A stretch of 64,000 nucleotides of DNA from positions 1 through 64,000 of the forward strand of contig NZ_JAHLDM010000021.1 in assembly GCF_018861295.1 (NCBI RefSeq), read 5' to 3'. Shown here in pieces: positions 24,198 through 33,675 of the stretch. The notes beneath the pieces are model-generated. The model made no database searches. It saw only the letters and a program-made list of their open reading frames with translations, and had not been told where the DNA came from. Positions within the stretch are counted from its first letter, which is position 1, and the number at the start of each line of letters is the position of its first letter. This stretch comes from Clostridium_AD estertheticum_D (lineage in GTDB: Bacteria > Bacillota > Clostridia > Clostridiales > Clostridiaceae). The position numbers and the translations under genes are program-made.

Positions 24198-26810
24198 ATG
24201 GATGTAGAGAAATTAACAGTAAAGGTTCAACAATCATTAAATGGGGCTCAATCATTAGCGGTAAAAAACAACCATCAACAGGTAGATACGATTCATTTAT
24301 TTGCAGCACTCATAGCTCAAGAGGATGGACTCATTCCTAATATATTTAGTAAAATGGGAGTGGATATAACTAGTTTAAATAATGAGATTAAAAATGAACT
24401 TGGTAAGATGCCAAAAGTTACTGGGAGCGGTGCTGATAGTGGCTCTGTATACGCTACACGAAGACTTGATGAGGTCTTTGTACGCGCTGAAGATGAAGCT
24501 AAAAAATTTAAAGATACATTTATAAGTGTTGAGCATGTGATGCTTGGACTTATGGATGTAAAAACTAAAGAGATAGTTGATATATTAAAAAAATTCAATA
24601 TAACTAAAGATGCTTTTTTAAGTGTGCTCTCTAGCGTTCGTGGAAATCAAAGAGTAGATAATGTTGATCCAGAAGGTACTTATGAGGCATTAGTGAAATA
24701 TGGATCAAATCTTGTGGAGCAAGCTAAAAAGCATAAATTGGATCCAGTAATTGGACGTGACGAGGAAATTAGGAGGGTTATAAGAATTCTTTCTAGAAGA
24801 ACTAAAAATAATCCAGTGCTTATAGGAGAACCCGGAGTTGGTAAAACTGCTATAGTTGAGGGACTTGCTCAAAGAATTGTAAAGGGAGATGTACCAGAAG
24901 GTCTTAAGAATAAGATAATATTTTCTTTAGACATGGGAGCTCTTATTGCTGGTGCTAAATTTAAAGGTGAGTTTGAAGAAAGACTTAAAGCAGTTCTTAA
25001 AGAAGTAGAAACTAGTGAAGGAAAAATAATTTTATTTATAGATGAAATTCATAACATTGTTGGAGCAGGTAAATCAGAGGGTTCTATGGATGCTGGGAAC
25101 ATGATAAAACCATTACTTGCAAGAGGAAGTCTTCATTGTATTGGAGCAACTACTTTTGATGAATACAGAAAGTATCTAGAAAAAGATAAGGCTCTAGAGA
25201 GAAGATTTCAACCAGTAACAATAGAGGAACCTACGGTTGAAGATTCTGTATCGATACTTAGAGGTCTTAAAGAAAAATTTGAAATATACCACGGCATAAG
25301 GATTCATGATTCTGCGATTGTTGCAGCAGCAAAATTATCAGATAGATATATAACAGCAAGATTTCTACCAGATAAGGCAATTGATCTTATAGATGAAGCT
25401 TGTGCAATGATAAGAACTGATATCGATAGTATGCCAACTGAAATGGATATGATTAAACGTAAGGTATTTCAATTAGAAATTGAGAAAAAGGCATTATCTA
25501 AAGAAAAGGATGATGCATCAAAGAAAAGACTTATAACACTTGAGAAAGAGTTAAGTAATTTAAAAGATAAAGACAATGAAATGACAGCAAAATATGAAAA
25601 AGAAAAATCTAAGATAGTTGAAATTAGAAATTTAAAAGCAGAGTTAGATGTTTCCAGAGGCGATATAGAAAAATCTGAAAGAGAGTATGATTTAAATAAG
25701 GTAGCAGAACTTAAATATGGAGTAATTCCAAAGTTAGAAGCCCAGATAAAAGAGAAAGAAGCAGACATTCATCAAAATAATGAAACTGCTATGCTTAAAG
25801 AAGAGGTAACAGAAAAGGAAATATCACAGATAGTATCAAAGTGGACGGGTATACCTGTAACAAATCTCGAGGAAGGTGAAAGAGAAAAACTCTTAAGACT
25901 CGAAGATGATTTAACAAAAAGAGTAATTGGCCAAAAGGAAGCTGTAACTGCTGTTTCAAATGCAGTAATAAGGGCAAGAGCTGGTATGAAAGATCCTAAA
26001 AGACCTATTGGTTCATTCATATTTCTTGGACCTACTGGTGTCGGAAAAACTCAGCTTGCTAAAACACTAGCCGAAATTCTATTTGAGTCGAGTGAGAATA
26101 TAATAAGAATAGATATGTCAGAGTATATGGAGAAATATTCTGTGTCAAGACTTATAGGAGCTCCACCAGGTTATGTAGGTTACGAGGAGGGTGGTCAGCT
26201 TACTGAGGCTGTTAGGCGTAAACCTTATAGCGTAGTATTGTTTGATGAAATAGAAAAAGCTCACGAAGATGTGTTTAATATATTTTTACAGATATTAGAC
26301 GATGGTAGGCTTACAGATAATCAGGGTAAGATAATTAATTTTAAAAACTGTATAATAATCATGACTTCAAATATTGGAAGCAACTATCTCTTAGAAAATA
26401 ATGAGAGTGGCGGAATTGAGAAAGGTATTCGTGATAGGGTCATGAACGAGCTCAAGTCTAAATTTAAACCAGAATTTCTAAATAGGTTGGATGATATCAT
26501 ATTATTTAAACCTCTAGAAACAAAGGAAATAGAAGGAATAGTTGATATATTCCTTGCAGATATTCAAAATAGGCTTAAGGATAAGAATATAACTATGAAA
26601 GTAACTACAGCTGCTAAAAAGCTTATGGCAGATGAAGGGTATGATCCAGTCTATGGAGCACGTCCACTAAAGAGATATATTGAAAATGTTTTGGAAACTT
26701 CTATTTCGAAAAAGATTATTAAGGGAGACATAAATGATGGTTCTGTCATTGGGGTAGATGCTAAAGATGATCAAATTGTTATAGAAAAAATAAGTAATTC
26801 AATAAAATAA
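24198..26810 (+). CDS. clpB: ATP-dependent disaggregase ClpB
   Basis: Hexameric AAA+ chaperone of 870 residues that, with DnaK, pulls proteins from aggregates. Domain order: ClpN repeats (1-145), first ATPase domain with GEPGVGKTA (about 210) and IILFIDEIHNIVG, the coiled-coil middle domain (about 410-530, visible as long Lys/Glu heptads), second ATPase domain with GPTGVGKTQ (about 612), and a C-terminal domain with GARPLKRYIE. The M domain distinguishes it from ClpC and ClpE. GGGAGG precedes ATG 24198. I saw no clear CIRCE or CtsR box; the leader carries an unusual repeat hairpin instead. Confidence 0.95.
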   Translation: MDVEKLTVKVQQSLNGAQSLAVKNNHQQVDTIHLFAALIAQEDGLIPNIFSKMGVDITSLNNEIKNELGKMPKVTGSGADSGSVYATRRLDEVFVRAEDEAKKFKDTFISVEHVMLGLMDVKTKEIVDILKKFNITKDAFLSVLSSVRGNQRVDNVDPEGTYEALVKYGSNLVEQAKKHKLDPVIGRDEEIRRVIRILSRRTKNNPVLIGEPGVGKTAIVEGLAQRIVKGDVPEGLKNKIIFSLDMGALIAGAKFKGEFEERLKAVLKEVETSEGKIILFIDEIHNIVGAGKSEGSMDAGNMIKPLLARGSLHCIGATTFDEYRKYLEKDKALERRFQPVTIEEPTVEDSVSILRGLKEKFEIYHGIRIHDSAIVAAAKLSDRYITARFLPDKAIDLIDEACAMIRTDIDSMPTEMDMIKRKVFQLEIEKKALSKEKDDASKKRLITLEKELSNLKDKDNEMTAKYEKEKSKIVEIRNLKAELDVSRGDIEKSEREYDLNKVAELKYGVIPKLEAQIKEKEADIHQNNETAMLKEEVTEKEISQIVSKWTGIPVTNLEEGEREKLLRLEDDLTKRVIGQKEAVTAVSNAVIRARAGMKDPKRPIGSFIFLGPTGVGKTQLAKTLAEILFESSENIIRIDMSEYMEKYSVSRLIGAPPGYVGYEEGGQLTEAVRRKPYSVVLFDEIEKAHEDVFNIFLQILDDGRLTDNQGKIINFKNCIIIMTSNIGSNYLLENNESGGIEKGIRDRVMNELKSKFKPEFLNRLDDIILFKPLETKEIEGIVDIFLADIQNRLKDKNITMKVTTAAKKLMADEGYDPVYGARPLKRYIENVLETSISKKIIKGDINDGSVIGVDAKDDQIVIEKISNSIK

Positions 26811-26866
26811 TATCTTAATTACTGTGTAAGTATAAATCAGATAGTATTTTAATTAATATAAGTTAG

Positions 26867-26897
26867 AAAAAGGGTGTCTTAAATGGCATCCTTTTTG
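26867..26897 (+). terminator. Terminator after clpB
   Basis: AAAAAGGGTGTC and GGCATCCTTTTT pair around a short TTAAAT loop; the T-run is part of the 3' arm. Confidence 0.8.
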
Positions 26898-26937
26898 TAT
26901 AAGTAAAATAAATTGTATATAGGAGGAAGATGATCAT

Positions 26938-27831
26938 ATGAATGAGTTGAACATAGATATGAAAGGGATATTTGCGGCATCAGTGACTCCATTTGATAAG
27001 GAAAATAAAATAAATGATAAGGTTTTACTTAAACTTATGGAAAGAAATATGAAGGAGGGTGTTACAGGTTTTTTTATTGGTGGGAGTTCTGCAGAGTGTT
27101 TCCTTTTATCAAGAGATGAAAGGATGCGATTATTTGAAATTGCAGCCGAGAATAAAAATAAAACAAAGCTAATTGCACATGTAGGAGCAGTAAGTACAGA
27201 TGAGGCAATAAAGTATGGTTTAAGGGCAAAAGAACTAGGATATAATGCAATTGCAGCGACTGCTCCTTATTATTACAAATTTTCTCCAAAGGAAATTGCA
27301 CAGTATTATTATGACATTTATGAGAGGGTAGGAATGCCTATTATAGTTTATAACTTCCCAGGAAATACTGGTGTGGAGTTTGATCTTAAAAATAAGGATT
27401 TTAAGGAATTATTTAAAAGTCCTGCAATCGCAGGAGTAAAACATACGTCTCTTAATTTGTATCAACTTGAGAGAATAAAAAATCTGAAAAATTCTCTTTA
27501 TATGTATAATGGGTTTGATGAAATTTTGCTGGCGGGTATTGCTATGGGTGCGGATGGAGCAATAGGAAGTACATTTAATTTTATGTATACACATTATAAA
27601 AAAATAAAAGAAGCCTTTGAATCATTAAATTATGAGGAGGCAAGAGCCCTTCAAGTTAAAGCAAATAATATAATGGAAGCACTGTGTAGTGTGGGATTAA
27701 TACCAGCAATAAAGTATATTCTTACTCTACGTGGAATTGATGCTGGAGTTTCAAGAAAACCATTTTCTGAGCTTGACAGCGCACAAAAGAAATACATCGA
27801 AGAAATACTTGAATTGAACCTTGTTTGCTAA
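26938..27831 (+). CDS. nanA: DapA-superfamily aldolase, N-acetylneuraminate lyase-like
   Basis: Class I pyruvate lyase of 297 residues. The Schiff-base lysine lies in GVKHTSLNLYQLERIK; this KxTSxxLYxxERI pattern and YNGFDEILLAGIAMGADGAIGST fit N-acetylneuraminate lyase better than dihydrodipicolinate synthase. The catalytic tyrosine is in IVYNFPG and the carboxylate-binding loop in GGSSAECFLLS. AGGAGG precedes the ATG. No nanE, nanK, nanT or sialidase is nearby, so sialic acid use is not shown; another 2-keto-acid aldolase role is possible. It stands alone between a terminator and the biotin operon. The family assignment is certain, the substrate less so. Confidence 0.75.
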   Translation: MNELNIDMKGIFAASVTPFDKENKINDKVLLKLMERNMKEGVTGFFIGGSSAECFLLSRDERMRLFEIAAENKNKTKLIAHVGAVSTDEAIKYGLRAKELGYNAIAATAPYYYKFSPKEIAQYYYDIYERVGMPIIVYNFPGNTGVEFDLKNKDFKELFKSPAIAGVKHTSLNLYQLERIKNLKNSLYMYNGFDEILLAGIAMGADGAIGSTFNFMYTHYKKIKEAFESLNYEEARALQVKANNIMEALCSVGLIPAIKYILTLRGIDAGVSRKPFSELDSAQKKYIEEILELNLVC

Positions 27832-28035
27832 TTAAAAGTAAAGTGGTGCATTATATATGATAAAGGTAATTGCAATAAACTAATAGGATTGGACAGTGAA
27901 TATTGGAAATATAAAGGTTGGAATTTTCATGCATATTATTTTAAATGTAGAATAAATATTTTTAAGGGTTTAACAGCAACGGTTTTTTTAAAATTTCTAA
28001 ATAAGGTTTCTAAACAAATTTTAAATAGCTCTCAA

Positions 28036-28067
28036 TTGTAAACTAAAACAATAAAATTAGTTTACAA
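28036..28067. promoter_or_regulatory. BirA-type biotin operator
   Basis: TTGTAAAC (28036-28043), 16 bases, then GTTTACAA (28060-28067) matches the half-sites of the known BirA box (TTGTAAACC...GGTTTACAA). It is embedded in a longer 22-pair dyad (28024-28079) and overlaps the -35 region of the bio promoter. BirA with biotinyl-AMP would repress the operon here. Confidence 0.75.
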
Positions 28068-28089
28068 TTGAGAGCTATTGCTTTATTAT
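28061..28089 (+). promoter_or_regulatory. bioYDA promoter
   Basis: TTTACA (28061-28066), 17 bases, TATTAT (28084-28089). The -35 box lies inside the right half-site of the BirA operator, the expected repression geometry. Confidence 0.6.
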
Positions 28090-28124
28090 ATAGTATATAC
28101 CAATTGTATTGAGGAGGAATATAC

Positions 28125-28679
28125 ATGAAAAACACTAGAAATATAATTTTAGTAGCTATGTTTGCAGCATTAACAGCAATTGGAGCTTTCATTAAGGTGC
28201 CAATACCGTATGTACCTTTTACACTTCAATATCTGTTTTGTGCTTTGGCTGGACTAATTTTAGGCTCAAAATTAGGTGCATTGTCACAAATAGTTTATGT
28301 GGCTGTTGGACTTTCTGGTGTGCCTGTATTTACTGAAGGTGGCGGTATAGGTTACATATTTAAACCTACATTTGGATACCTTATCGGGTTCATAGTGGCA
28401 GCTTATGTTATAGGTAAAATAAGAGAGAAAGTATTGGAATTAAATTTTGTTAAGACAATATTTACTCTACTTTCAGGTCTGTTTTTTGTATATTTATTTG
28501 GAGTAATATATTTATACATTAGTTATAATTTATATCTCGGAAAGAATATTTCTTTTTATTTTGCATTTTTTTATGGCTTTGTGATTTGCATAGCTGGAGA
28601 TTTGGTACTAACAGTATTTGCAGCATATATTTCAATAAAACTATTACCTGTATTAAGAAAAAGTGGATACATCGAATAA
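28125..28679 (+). CDS. bioY: Biotin transporter substrate-binding subunit BioY
   Basis: S-component of an ECF biotin transporter, 184 residues, six membrane helices. The BioY signature segments KVPIPYVPFTLQYLFCALAGL-like (near residue 24), the long conserved GLSGVPVFTEGGGIGY (near residue 62) and PTFGYLIGFI are present. No bioM or bioN (ATPase and T-component) is adjacent, so it must use shared ECF modules elsewhere or act alone. AGGAGG precedes the ATG. It is the first gene behind a BirA-type operator. Confidence 0.93.
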   Translation: MKNTRNIILVAMFAALTAIGAFIKVPIPYVPFTLQYLFCALAGLILGSKLGALSQIVYVAVGLSGVPVFTEGGGIGYIFKPTFGYLIGFIVAAYVIGKIREKVLELNFVKTIFTLLSGLFFVYLFGVIYLYISYNLYLGKNISFYFAFFYGFVICIAGDLVLTVFAAYISIKLLPVLRKSGYIE

Positions 28680-28704
28680 AATAATTACAAGAGAGGGGTA
28701 TTGT

Positions 28705-28776
28705 ATGAGAGTATTTATTAAGAATATGGAGAAAAAGGTAAACGAGTTAAATTTGGAGGTTAGAAAAAATGTCTAA
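28705..28776 (+). CDS. Possible 23-residue ORF overlapping the bioD start
   Basis: ATG 28705 opens a short frame (MRVFIKNMEKKVNELNLE...) whose stop overlaps the bioD start by eight bases. GAGAGGGG lies upstream at 28691-28698. It could be a coupling peptide that delivers ribosomes to bioD, or chance. I do not recognise the peptide. Confidence 0.3.
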   Translation: MRVFIKNMEKKVNELNLEVRKNV

Positions 28777-29494
28777 GGGAGTATTTATAGTTGGAACAGA
28801 TACTGATGTGGGAAAAACTATTGTAACTGCTGGAATTATGCATGTTCTGCGAAGTAATGGATATAATGCTACTTATTTTAAGGCAGCACTTAGTGGGGCT
28901 ATTGAAGAAGGGGATGAACTTATTCCAGGTGATACTAAGCTTGCTTGTGATGTGAGTAATTTGGAAGAAGTTTATGAAAATATAACGCCTTATGTTTATA
29001 AGAATGCAGTATCCCCTCATCTTGCAGCTAAAATCGAGAATAAGCCTATCCAAATAGACTTAATAAGACAAAAATACAATTATTTAAAGGATAAATATGA
29101 TTATGTTATCGCAGAAGGTAGTGGAGGAATAGTATGTCCATTGATAGATGATGAAAGAGGAATATATACTCTTGAAAATCTTATAAAGGATTTAAATATG
29201 AGTGTTGTTATTGTGGCAAGAGCTGGTGTGGGAACAATTAACCATACAGTACTTACCGTAGAATATATAAAATCATTAGGGATTAATATCAAAGGAATTA
29301 TAATAAATAATTATATAGATAATATTCTCTGTAATGATAATATTCAAATGATAGAAAAGCTTACTAAAGTGCCTGTTATAGGTAAGCTTAAATATATTGT
29401 AAATCTAAATGAGAACATGATGCGAGCTATAAGAATTAATGCAGAAAAGGCTTTTAGTATTAAGACTTTAGAAGGATGCATGGATCAATTATAA
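28769..29494 (+). CDS. bioD: Dethiobiotin synthetase
   Basis: ATP-dependent carboxylase closing the ureido ring of 7,8-diaminopelargonate to give dethiobiotin. At 241 residues it has the family length. The P-loop GTDTDVGKT is at residues 8-16, the substrate lysine in YFKAALSG near residue 38, and the EGSGGIVCPL segment near residue 116. TTTGGAGG upstream gives a good ribosome-binding site. It lies between bioY and bioA in one transcript. Confidence 0.93.
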   Translation: MSKGVFIVGTDTDVGKTIVTAGIMHVLRSNGYNATYFKAALSGAIEEGDELIPGDTKLACDVSNLEEVYENITPYVYKNAVSPHLAAKIENKPIQIDLIRQKYNYLKDKYDYVIAEGSGGIVCPLIDDERGIYTLENLIKDLNMSVVIVARAGVGTINHTVLTVEYIKSLGINIKGIIINNYIDNILCNDNIQMIEKLTKVPVIGKLKYIVNLNENMMRAIRINAEKAFSIKTLEGCMDQL

Positions 29495-29515
29495 AGTGAA
29501 GGGTGAGGTAAATAA

Positions 29516-30889
29516 ATGAATAGTTATGTAGAAAAGGATTTGAAATATATATGGCATCCATGTTCACAAATGAAGGATTATGAGGAACTTAATCCAATAG
29601 TTATTGAAAAAGGTGAAGGGGTTTGGCTTTATGATATTGATGGAAAAAGATATTTAGATTGTATATCATCTTGGTGGACAAACACTCTAGGACATAGCAA
29701 TAAGAGAATTAACGAGGCTATAAAAAAGCAGATAGATAATATTGAACATGTTATATTTGCAAATTTCTCAAACAAGCCTGCTATAGAACTTGCGGAAAAG
29801 CTTGTTGAGATAACACCAGACAAGCTTAAAAAAGTGTTCTTTTCTGATAATGGATCCTCAGCGGTAGAAATAGCTTTAAAGATGAGTTTTCACTATAACA
29901 TGCAAAAAGGAAATACTAAAAAGAAAAGGTTTGTAGCACTAAGCGATGCATATCATGGAGAGACATTAGGTGCGTTGTCTGTTTGTGATATTGATGAGTT
30001 TAATGAAGTATACAAGCCTCTACTTTTAGATACATTTAGAGTACAAGGACCAGATTGTTATAGGTGTAAATACGGTTTTAATAGGGAGAGTTGTAATGCA
30101 GAGTGTTTTGAGGAGATGGAAAAGTGCTTAACTCAAAATCATATTGATATAAGTGCAGTAATAGTTGAACCTATGGTTCAAGGTGCTGCAGGTATGAAGA
30201 TTTATTCACCAATTTATTTAAAGAAGCTCCGATACTTTTGTGATATATATGATATACACCTTATTGCAGACGAAATTGCAATGGGCTTTGGTAGAACTGG
30301 AAAAATGTTTGCTTGTAACCATGCTGATATAAGTCCAGACTTTATGTGTCTCTCAAAAGGGATTTCGGCTGGATATATGCCTATGTCAGTAGTTATGACT
30401 ACAGATGATATTTATGATTGCTTTTATGGAGATTATAAAGAGCGAAAAACATTTATACATAGTCATACTTATTCAGGAAATGCTATGGGGTGTGCAATAG
30501 CGCTCGAGAACTTAAAGATATTTGAGGAAGACAATATTATAAAAAATAACGTAGAAAAAGGTGAGCTTATAAAAAAACTTACGCTAGAAAAGGCAGAAAC
30601 TTTAAAACATGTAGGTGAGGTAAGAAGTATAGGGATGATAACAGCTATTGAAATAGTGAAAAATAGGGAGACAAAAGAAAGTTATCCCTTTGAAATGAGA
30701 GTAGGATATGAGATTTACAAGATTGCTCTTAAAAAGGGACTAGTACTAAGGCCAATAGGAAATGTACTTTATTTTATTCCACCGTATATTATAAATAATA
30801 ATGAGATAGAATTTATGGTGAATACTTGTTTTGAAAGTATAGCCGAATATTATCAGAGAGAGTGTGAGAAGGAACAGGAGATGTGGTGA
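29516..30889 (+). CDS. bioA: Adenosylmethionine-8-amino-7-oxononanoate aminotransferase
   Basis: PLP-dependent class III aminotransferase of 457 residues making 7,8-diaminopelargonate from KAPA. WHPCSQMKDYE at the N-terminus and SSWWTNTLGHSN are BioA-specific; the PLP aspartate lies in IADEIAMGFGRTG and the Schiff-base lysine in CLSKGISAGYMPM. An internal cysteine cluster (CYRCKYGFNRESCNAEC) is also seen. With BioD it converts KAPA to dethiobiotin. No bioB, bioF, bioC or bioW is in the window, so only two middle steps are encoded here. Confidence 0.93.
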   Translation: MNSYVEKDLKYIWHPCSQMKDYEELNPIVIEKGEGVWLYDIDGKRYLDCISSWWTNTLGHSNKRINEAIKKQIDNIEHVIFANFSNKPAIELAEKLVEITPDKLKKVFFSDNGSSAVEIALKMSFHYNMQKGNTKKKRFVALSDAYHGETLGALSVCDIDEFNEVYKPLLLDTFRVQGPDCYRCKYGFNRESCNAECFEEMEKCLTQNHIDISAVIVEPMVQGAAGMKIYSPIYLKKLRYFCDIYDIHLIADEIAMGFGRTGKMFACNHADISPDFMCLSKGISAGYMPMSVVMTTDDIYDCFYGDYKERKTFIHSHTYSGNAMGCAIALENLKIFEEDNIIKNNVEKGELIKKLTLEKAETLKHVGEVRSIGMITAIEIVKNRETKESYPFEMRVGYEIYKIALKKGLVLRPIGNVLYFIPPYIINNNEIEFMVNTCFESIAEYYQRECEKEQEMW

Positions 30890-30907
30890 GTGAATATATA
30901 GATATTT

Positions 30908-30937
30908 AGATTTCTTTAAAATATTACAAAGAAATCT
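30908..30937. terminator. Perfect inverted repeat after bioA
   Basis: AGATTTCTTT (30908-30917) and AAAGAAATCT (30928-30937), ten pairs. No T-run, so termination is plausible but not certain. Confidence 0.45.
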
Positions 30938-31057
30938 GTGGAATTTATGAATATTAAAAAGTTAATGTTGAAATTAAACCTATAAAGGTAGATAATTAGA
31001 TATAATATGATTTTTATATCATTTAAATATTAGCAAGTACTAAAGGAGAAAGTATAT

Positions 31058-31885
31058 ATGATTAAATACAAATGGTGTGTATGCGATATGGATGGAACAT
31101 TATTAAATTCAGATAATGTTATTTCAAAGGATAATGAAGTAGCACTAAAAAAACTCCAAAATATGGGGGTAGAAGTAATTATTGCATCTGGAAGACTAGA
31201 TCTTATGGTAAAGACTTATATAAAGCAGTTAAATTTAAAAGGACCTGTTATATCTTGTAATGGTGGACTAGTTAGGAATATTGAAACAGGCGAAGTTCTC
31301 TATTCGAAGGTAATGGATAAAATTGCTGTAAAAGACGTTACAACTTACTGTAATAATAATGAAATAGAGTTTATTATATACACTGCTGATTTAGTATATT
31401 CTACTAAAAATAATTCAGTAGGTAAAAGGTATGCGGATCGTAATAGGGTTTTATTGCAAGATGAACAAATACCTATAAAATATATAGATGATAAGGTAAT
31501 GGCAAAAATTAATGATATAGATGCTTTTAAAGTTTTGTTAGTTTGTGAAAAACATGAGGACATTATATTACTACAAAAGCATTTTTCAAAATATGATAAT
31601 CTTACAGTAGTAAGTTCTGCAACAGGGCTTTTAGATATTATGGCATCAGATATTTCTAAGGGAAATGCTTTGGAAATATTGTCAAAAAAATTAAATGTAA
31701 GCTTAGATGAAATTATTGTTTTTGGAGATAATTACAATGATATTGAAATGTTTAAATGTGCGGGTATGTCTATAGCTATGGAAAATGCAGTAGAGGATGT
31801 AAAACTTCAGGCAAAATACATAACTAAGTCTAATAATGAGTCTGGAATAGCTTATGCTATAAACAATTACATATTAAAAGAATAA
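31058..31885 (+). CDS. Cof-type HAD-superfamily phosphatase
   Basis: 275-residue HAD phosphatase of the Cof/YidA class (C2-type cap). Motif I is CDMDGTLLNS with the nucleophile Asp near residue 10, motif II ASGR, motif III lysine in SKGNAL, motif IV FGDNYNDIEMF. Such enzymes remove phosphate from sugar phosphates or cofactors; substrate is not predictable. It has its own ribosome-binding site (AAAGGAGAA) and terminator. A paralogue is at 50.7 kb. Confidence 0.88.
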   Translation: MIKYKWCVCDMDGTLLNSDNVISKDNEVALKKLQNMGVEVIIASGRLDLMVKTYIKQLNLKGPVISCNGGLVRNIETGEVLYSKVMDKIAVKDVTTYCNNNEIEFIIYTADLVYSTKNNSVGKRYADRNRVLLQDEQIPIKYIDDKVMAKINDIDAFKVLLVCEKHEDIILLQKHFSKYDNLTVVSSATGLLDIMASDISKGNALEILSKKLNVSLDEIIVFGDNYNDIEMFKCAGMSIAMENAVEDVKLQAKYITKSNNESGIAYAINNYILKE

Positions 31886-31904
31886 ATTAAGATAATAATA
31901 GTAA

Positions 31905-31951
31905 CAAAAATAAACGCATTGTACTTAAAGGGTACAATAGCGTTTTTATTT
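31905..31951. terminator. Terminator after the HAD phosphatase gene
   Basis: AAAAATAAACGC-ATTGTAC pairs with GTACAAT-AGCGTTTTTATTT, long AT-rich arms on both sides, so it could work in both directions. Confidence 0.8.
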
Positions 31952-32073
31952 ATGTAGTTTATTATTATATGGTATATTATATTATAATAGAAGTTGAATA
32001 ACATATGGCATATATTAGTATAATATATACTATGATTCGAGCAGAGTAATTTTTTTAATAGGAGGAGTTTTAT

Positions 32074-33492
32074 ATGAAAAAACAACAATTTGGAGTTATT
32101 GGTATAGCTGTCATGGGCAAAAACCTGGCATTAAATGTTGAGAGCAGAGGAATATCTGTTTGTGTATATTCAAGGAATAGAACTACCATAGATGAATTTC
32201 TAATAGAGGCAAAAGGGAAAAATATAAAGGGTGCATATTCTATTGAGGAATTCGTAAATTCTTTAGAAACTCCAAGAAAAATATTAATTATGATTAAAGC
32301 AGGATTACCTGTTGATGAAACTATAGATAAATTAATACCTTATATATCAAAGGGTGATATATTAATTGATGGCGGTAATTCGTATTTTATGGATACAATA
32401 CGTAGGAGCAAAAAACTTGAAGAGTTAGGGTTTAAATTTATAGGAACCGGAGTTTCAGGTGGAGAGGAAGGAGCTTTAAAAGGACCAGCAATTATGCCTG
32501 GGGGAGAACTTGATGCTTATAAAATAGTTGAACCTATCTTCACGGCTATATCTGCAAAGGTAGATGGAGAAGCTTGCTGCACTTATATTGGAACAAATGG
32601 GGCAGGACATTATGTGAAAATGGTTCACAATGGTATAGAATATGGGGATATGCAACTTATTTGTGAGGCTTATGCACTCCTAAAAGGGGTAGCAGGGCTA
32701 ACAAACGATGAAATTCATGACGTTTTTGAGCAGTGGAACAAAGGGGAACTTAATAGCTATCTAATAGAAATAACTAGTGAAATATTTGTACAAAAGGATA
32801 ATGAGACTGGGGAGTATATTGTTGATATTATTCTTGATAAAGCAGGGCAGAAGGGAACAGGAAAATGGACTAGCCAAAGTGCTTTGGATCTTGCAGTTCC
32901 TATACCTTCAATAACAGAGGCAGTTTTTGCACGCTGCATGTCATCATTAAAAGATGAAAGAATTTATGCAAGTAGTCTTTTAAAAGGACCGGATATTAAA
33001 TTTAAAGGGGATAAAAAAGATTTTATAGAAGCTGTAAGAAGGGCCCTTTATACAAGTAAAATATGTTCATATGCGCAAGGATTTGCACTTATGAGGGTTG
33101 CATCAAAAGAGTATAATTGGGATCTTAAATATGGGGAAATAGCTAAAATATTTAGAGGGGGTTGTATAATTCGTGCGCAATTCCTTAACAAGATAAATGA
33201 AGCATATGAAAATGATGAAAATCTTAACAACTTAATGTTAGATTCATATTTTAAGAATATCATTAATAGTTATCAAAGGGACTTAAGATATGTAATATCA
33301 ACAGCAGTAAATTTGGGAGTACCAGTACCATCATTTTCAAGTGCCTTAACATACTATGACAGTTATAGAAGTGCAAATCTTCCAGCAAACTTGCTTCAGG
33401 CGCAGAGAGATTATTTTGGAGCTCATACATTTGAAAGAGTAGATAAGGAAGGAACGTTTCATCATGAATGGGTAAGCGAAACAAAGAAATAG
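32074..33492 (+). CDS. gnd: 6-phosphogluconate dehydrogenase, decarboxylating
   Basis: NADP-dependent enzyme of 472 residues, converting 6-phosphogluconate to ribulose-5-phosphate and CO2. The Rossmann turn is GVIGIAVMGKNLALN, the catalytic lysine in GAGHYVKMVHNGIEYGDMQL-type context (near residue 183), and the substrate-binding IIRAQFLNKI and RAQRDYFGAHTFER segments are in place. AGGAGG precedes the ATG. No zwf or pgl is adjacent. It lies alone between terminators. Confidence 0.95.
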   Translation: MKKQQFGVIGIAVMGKNLALNVESRGISVCVYSRNRTTIDEFLIEAKGKNIKGAYSIEEFVNSLETPRKILIMIKAGLPVDETIDKLIPYISKGDILIDGGNSYFMDTIRRSKKLEELGFKFIGTGVSGGEEGALKGPAIMPGGELDAYKIVEPIFTAISAKVDGEACCTYIGTNGAGHYVKMVHNGIEYGDMQLICEAYALLKGVAGLTNDEIHDVFEQWNKGELNSYLIEITSEIFVQKDNETGEYIVDIILDKAGQKGTGKWTSQSALDLAVPIPSITEAVFARCMSSLKDERIYASSLLKGPDIKFKGDKKDFIEAVRRALYTSKICSYAQGFALMRVASKEYNWDLKYGEIAKIFRGGCIIRAQFLNKINEAYENDENLNNLMLDSYFKNIINSYQRDLRYVISTAVNLGVPVPSFSSALTYYDSYRSANLPANLLQAQRDYFGAHTFERVDKEGTFHHEWVSETKK

Positions 33493-33539
33493 TAAAATTT
33501 ATAAAATGAATGAACATATTAAGAGATAAGGTGTTCTAG

Positions 33540-33589
33540 AAAAAGATAAAGGTCAGTTTGAATATTAAACTGCTTTTTATCTTTTTTTA
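33540..33589 (+). terminator. Terminator after gnd
   Basis: AAAAAGATAAA and TTTTTATCTTTTT arms enclose an inner AGTTT/AAACT stem, ending in a run of Ts. Confidence 0.8.
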
Positions 33590-33602
33590 TTTTATACATC
33601 TA

Positions 33603-33631
33603 TTGACAATAAAGTTAATTGGTTATATAGT
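33603..33631 (+). promoter_or_regulatory. Promoter of the GntR-ABC operon
   Basis: Consensus TTGACA (33603-33608), 17 bases, TATAGT (33626-33631). Confidence 0.8.
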
Positions 33632-33656
33632 TAATTACATAAGTAACTAACCAATT
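33617..33656. promoter_or_regulatory. Probable operator of the GntR regulator
   Basis: AATTGGTTA (33617-33625) and TAACCAATT (33648-33656) are perfect inverted repeats that flank the -10 box and transcription start. YtrA-type GntR proteins are known to repress their own operon from such a site. Confidence 0.6.
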
Positions 33657-33675
33657 GGGTTGTGGAGGTGTTAAT

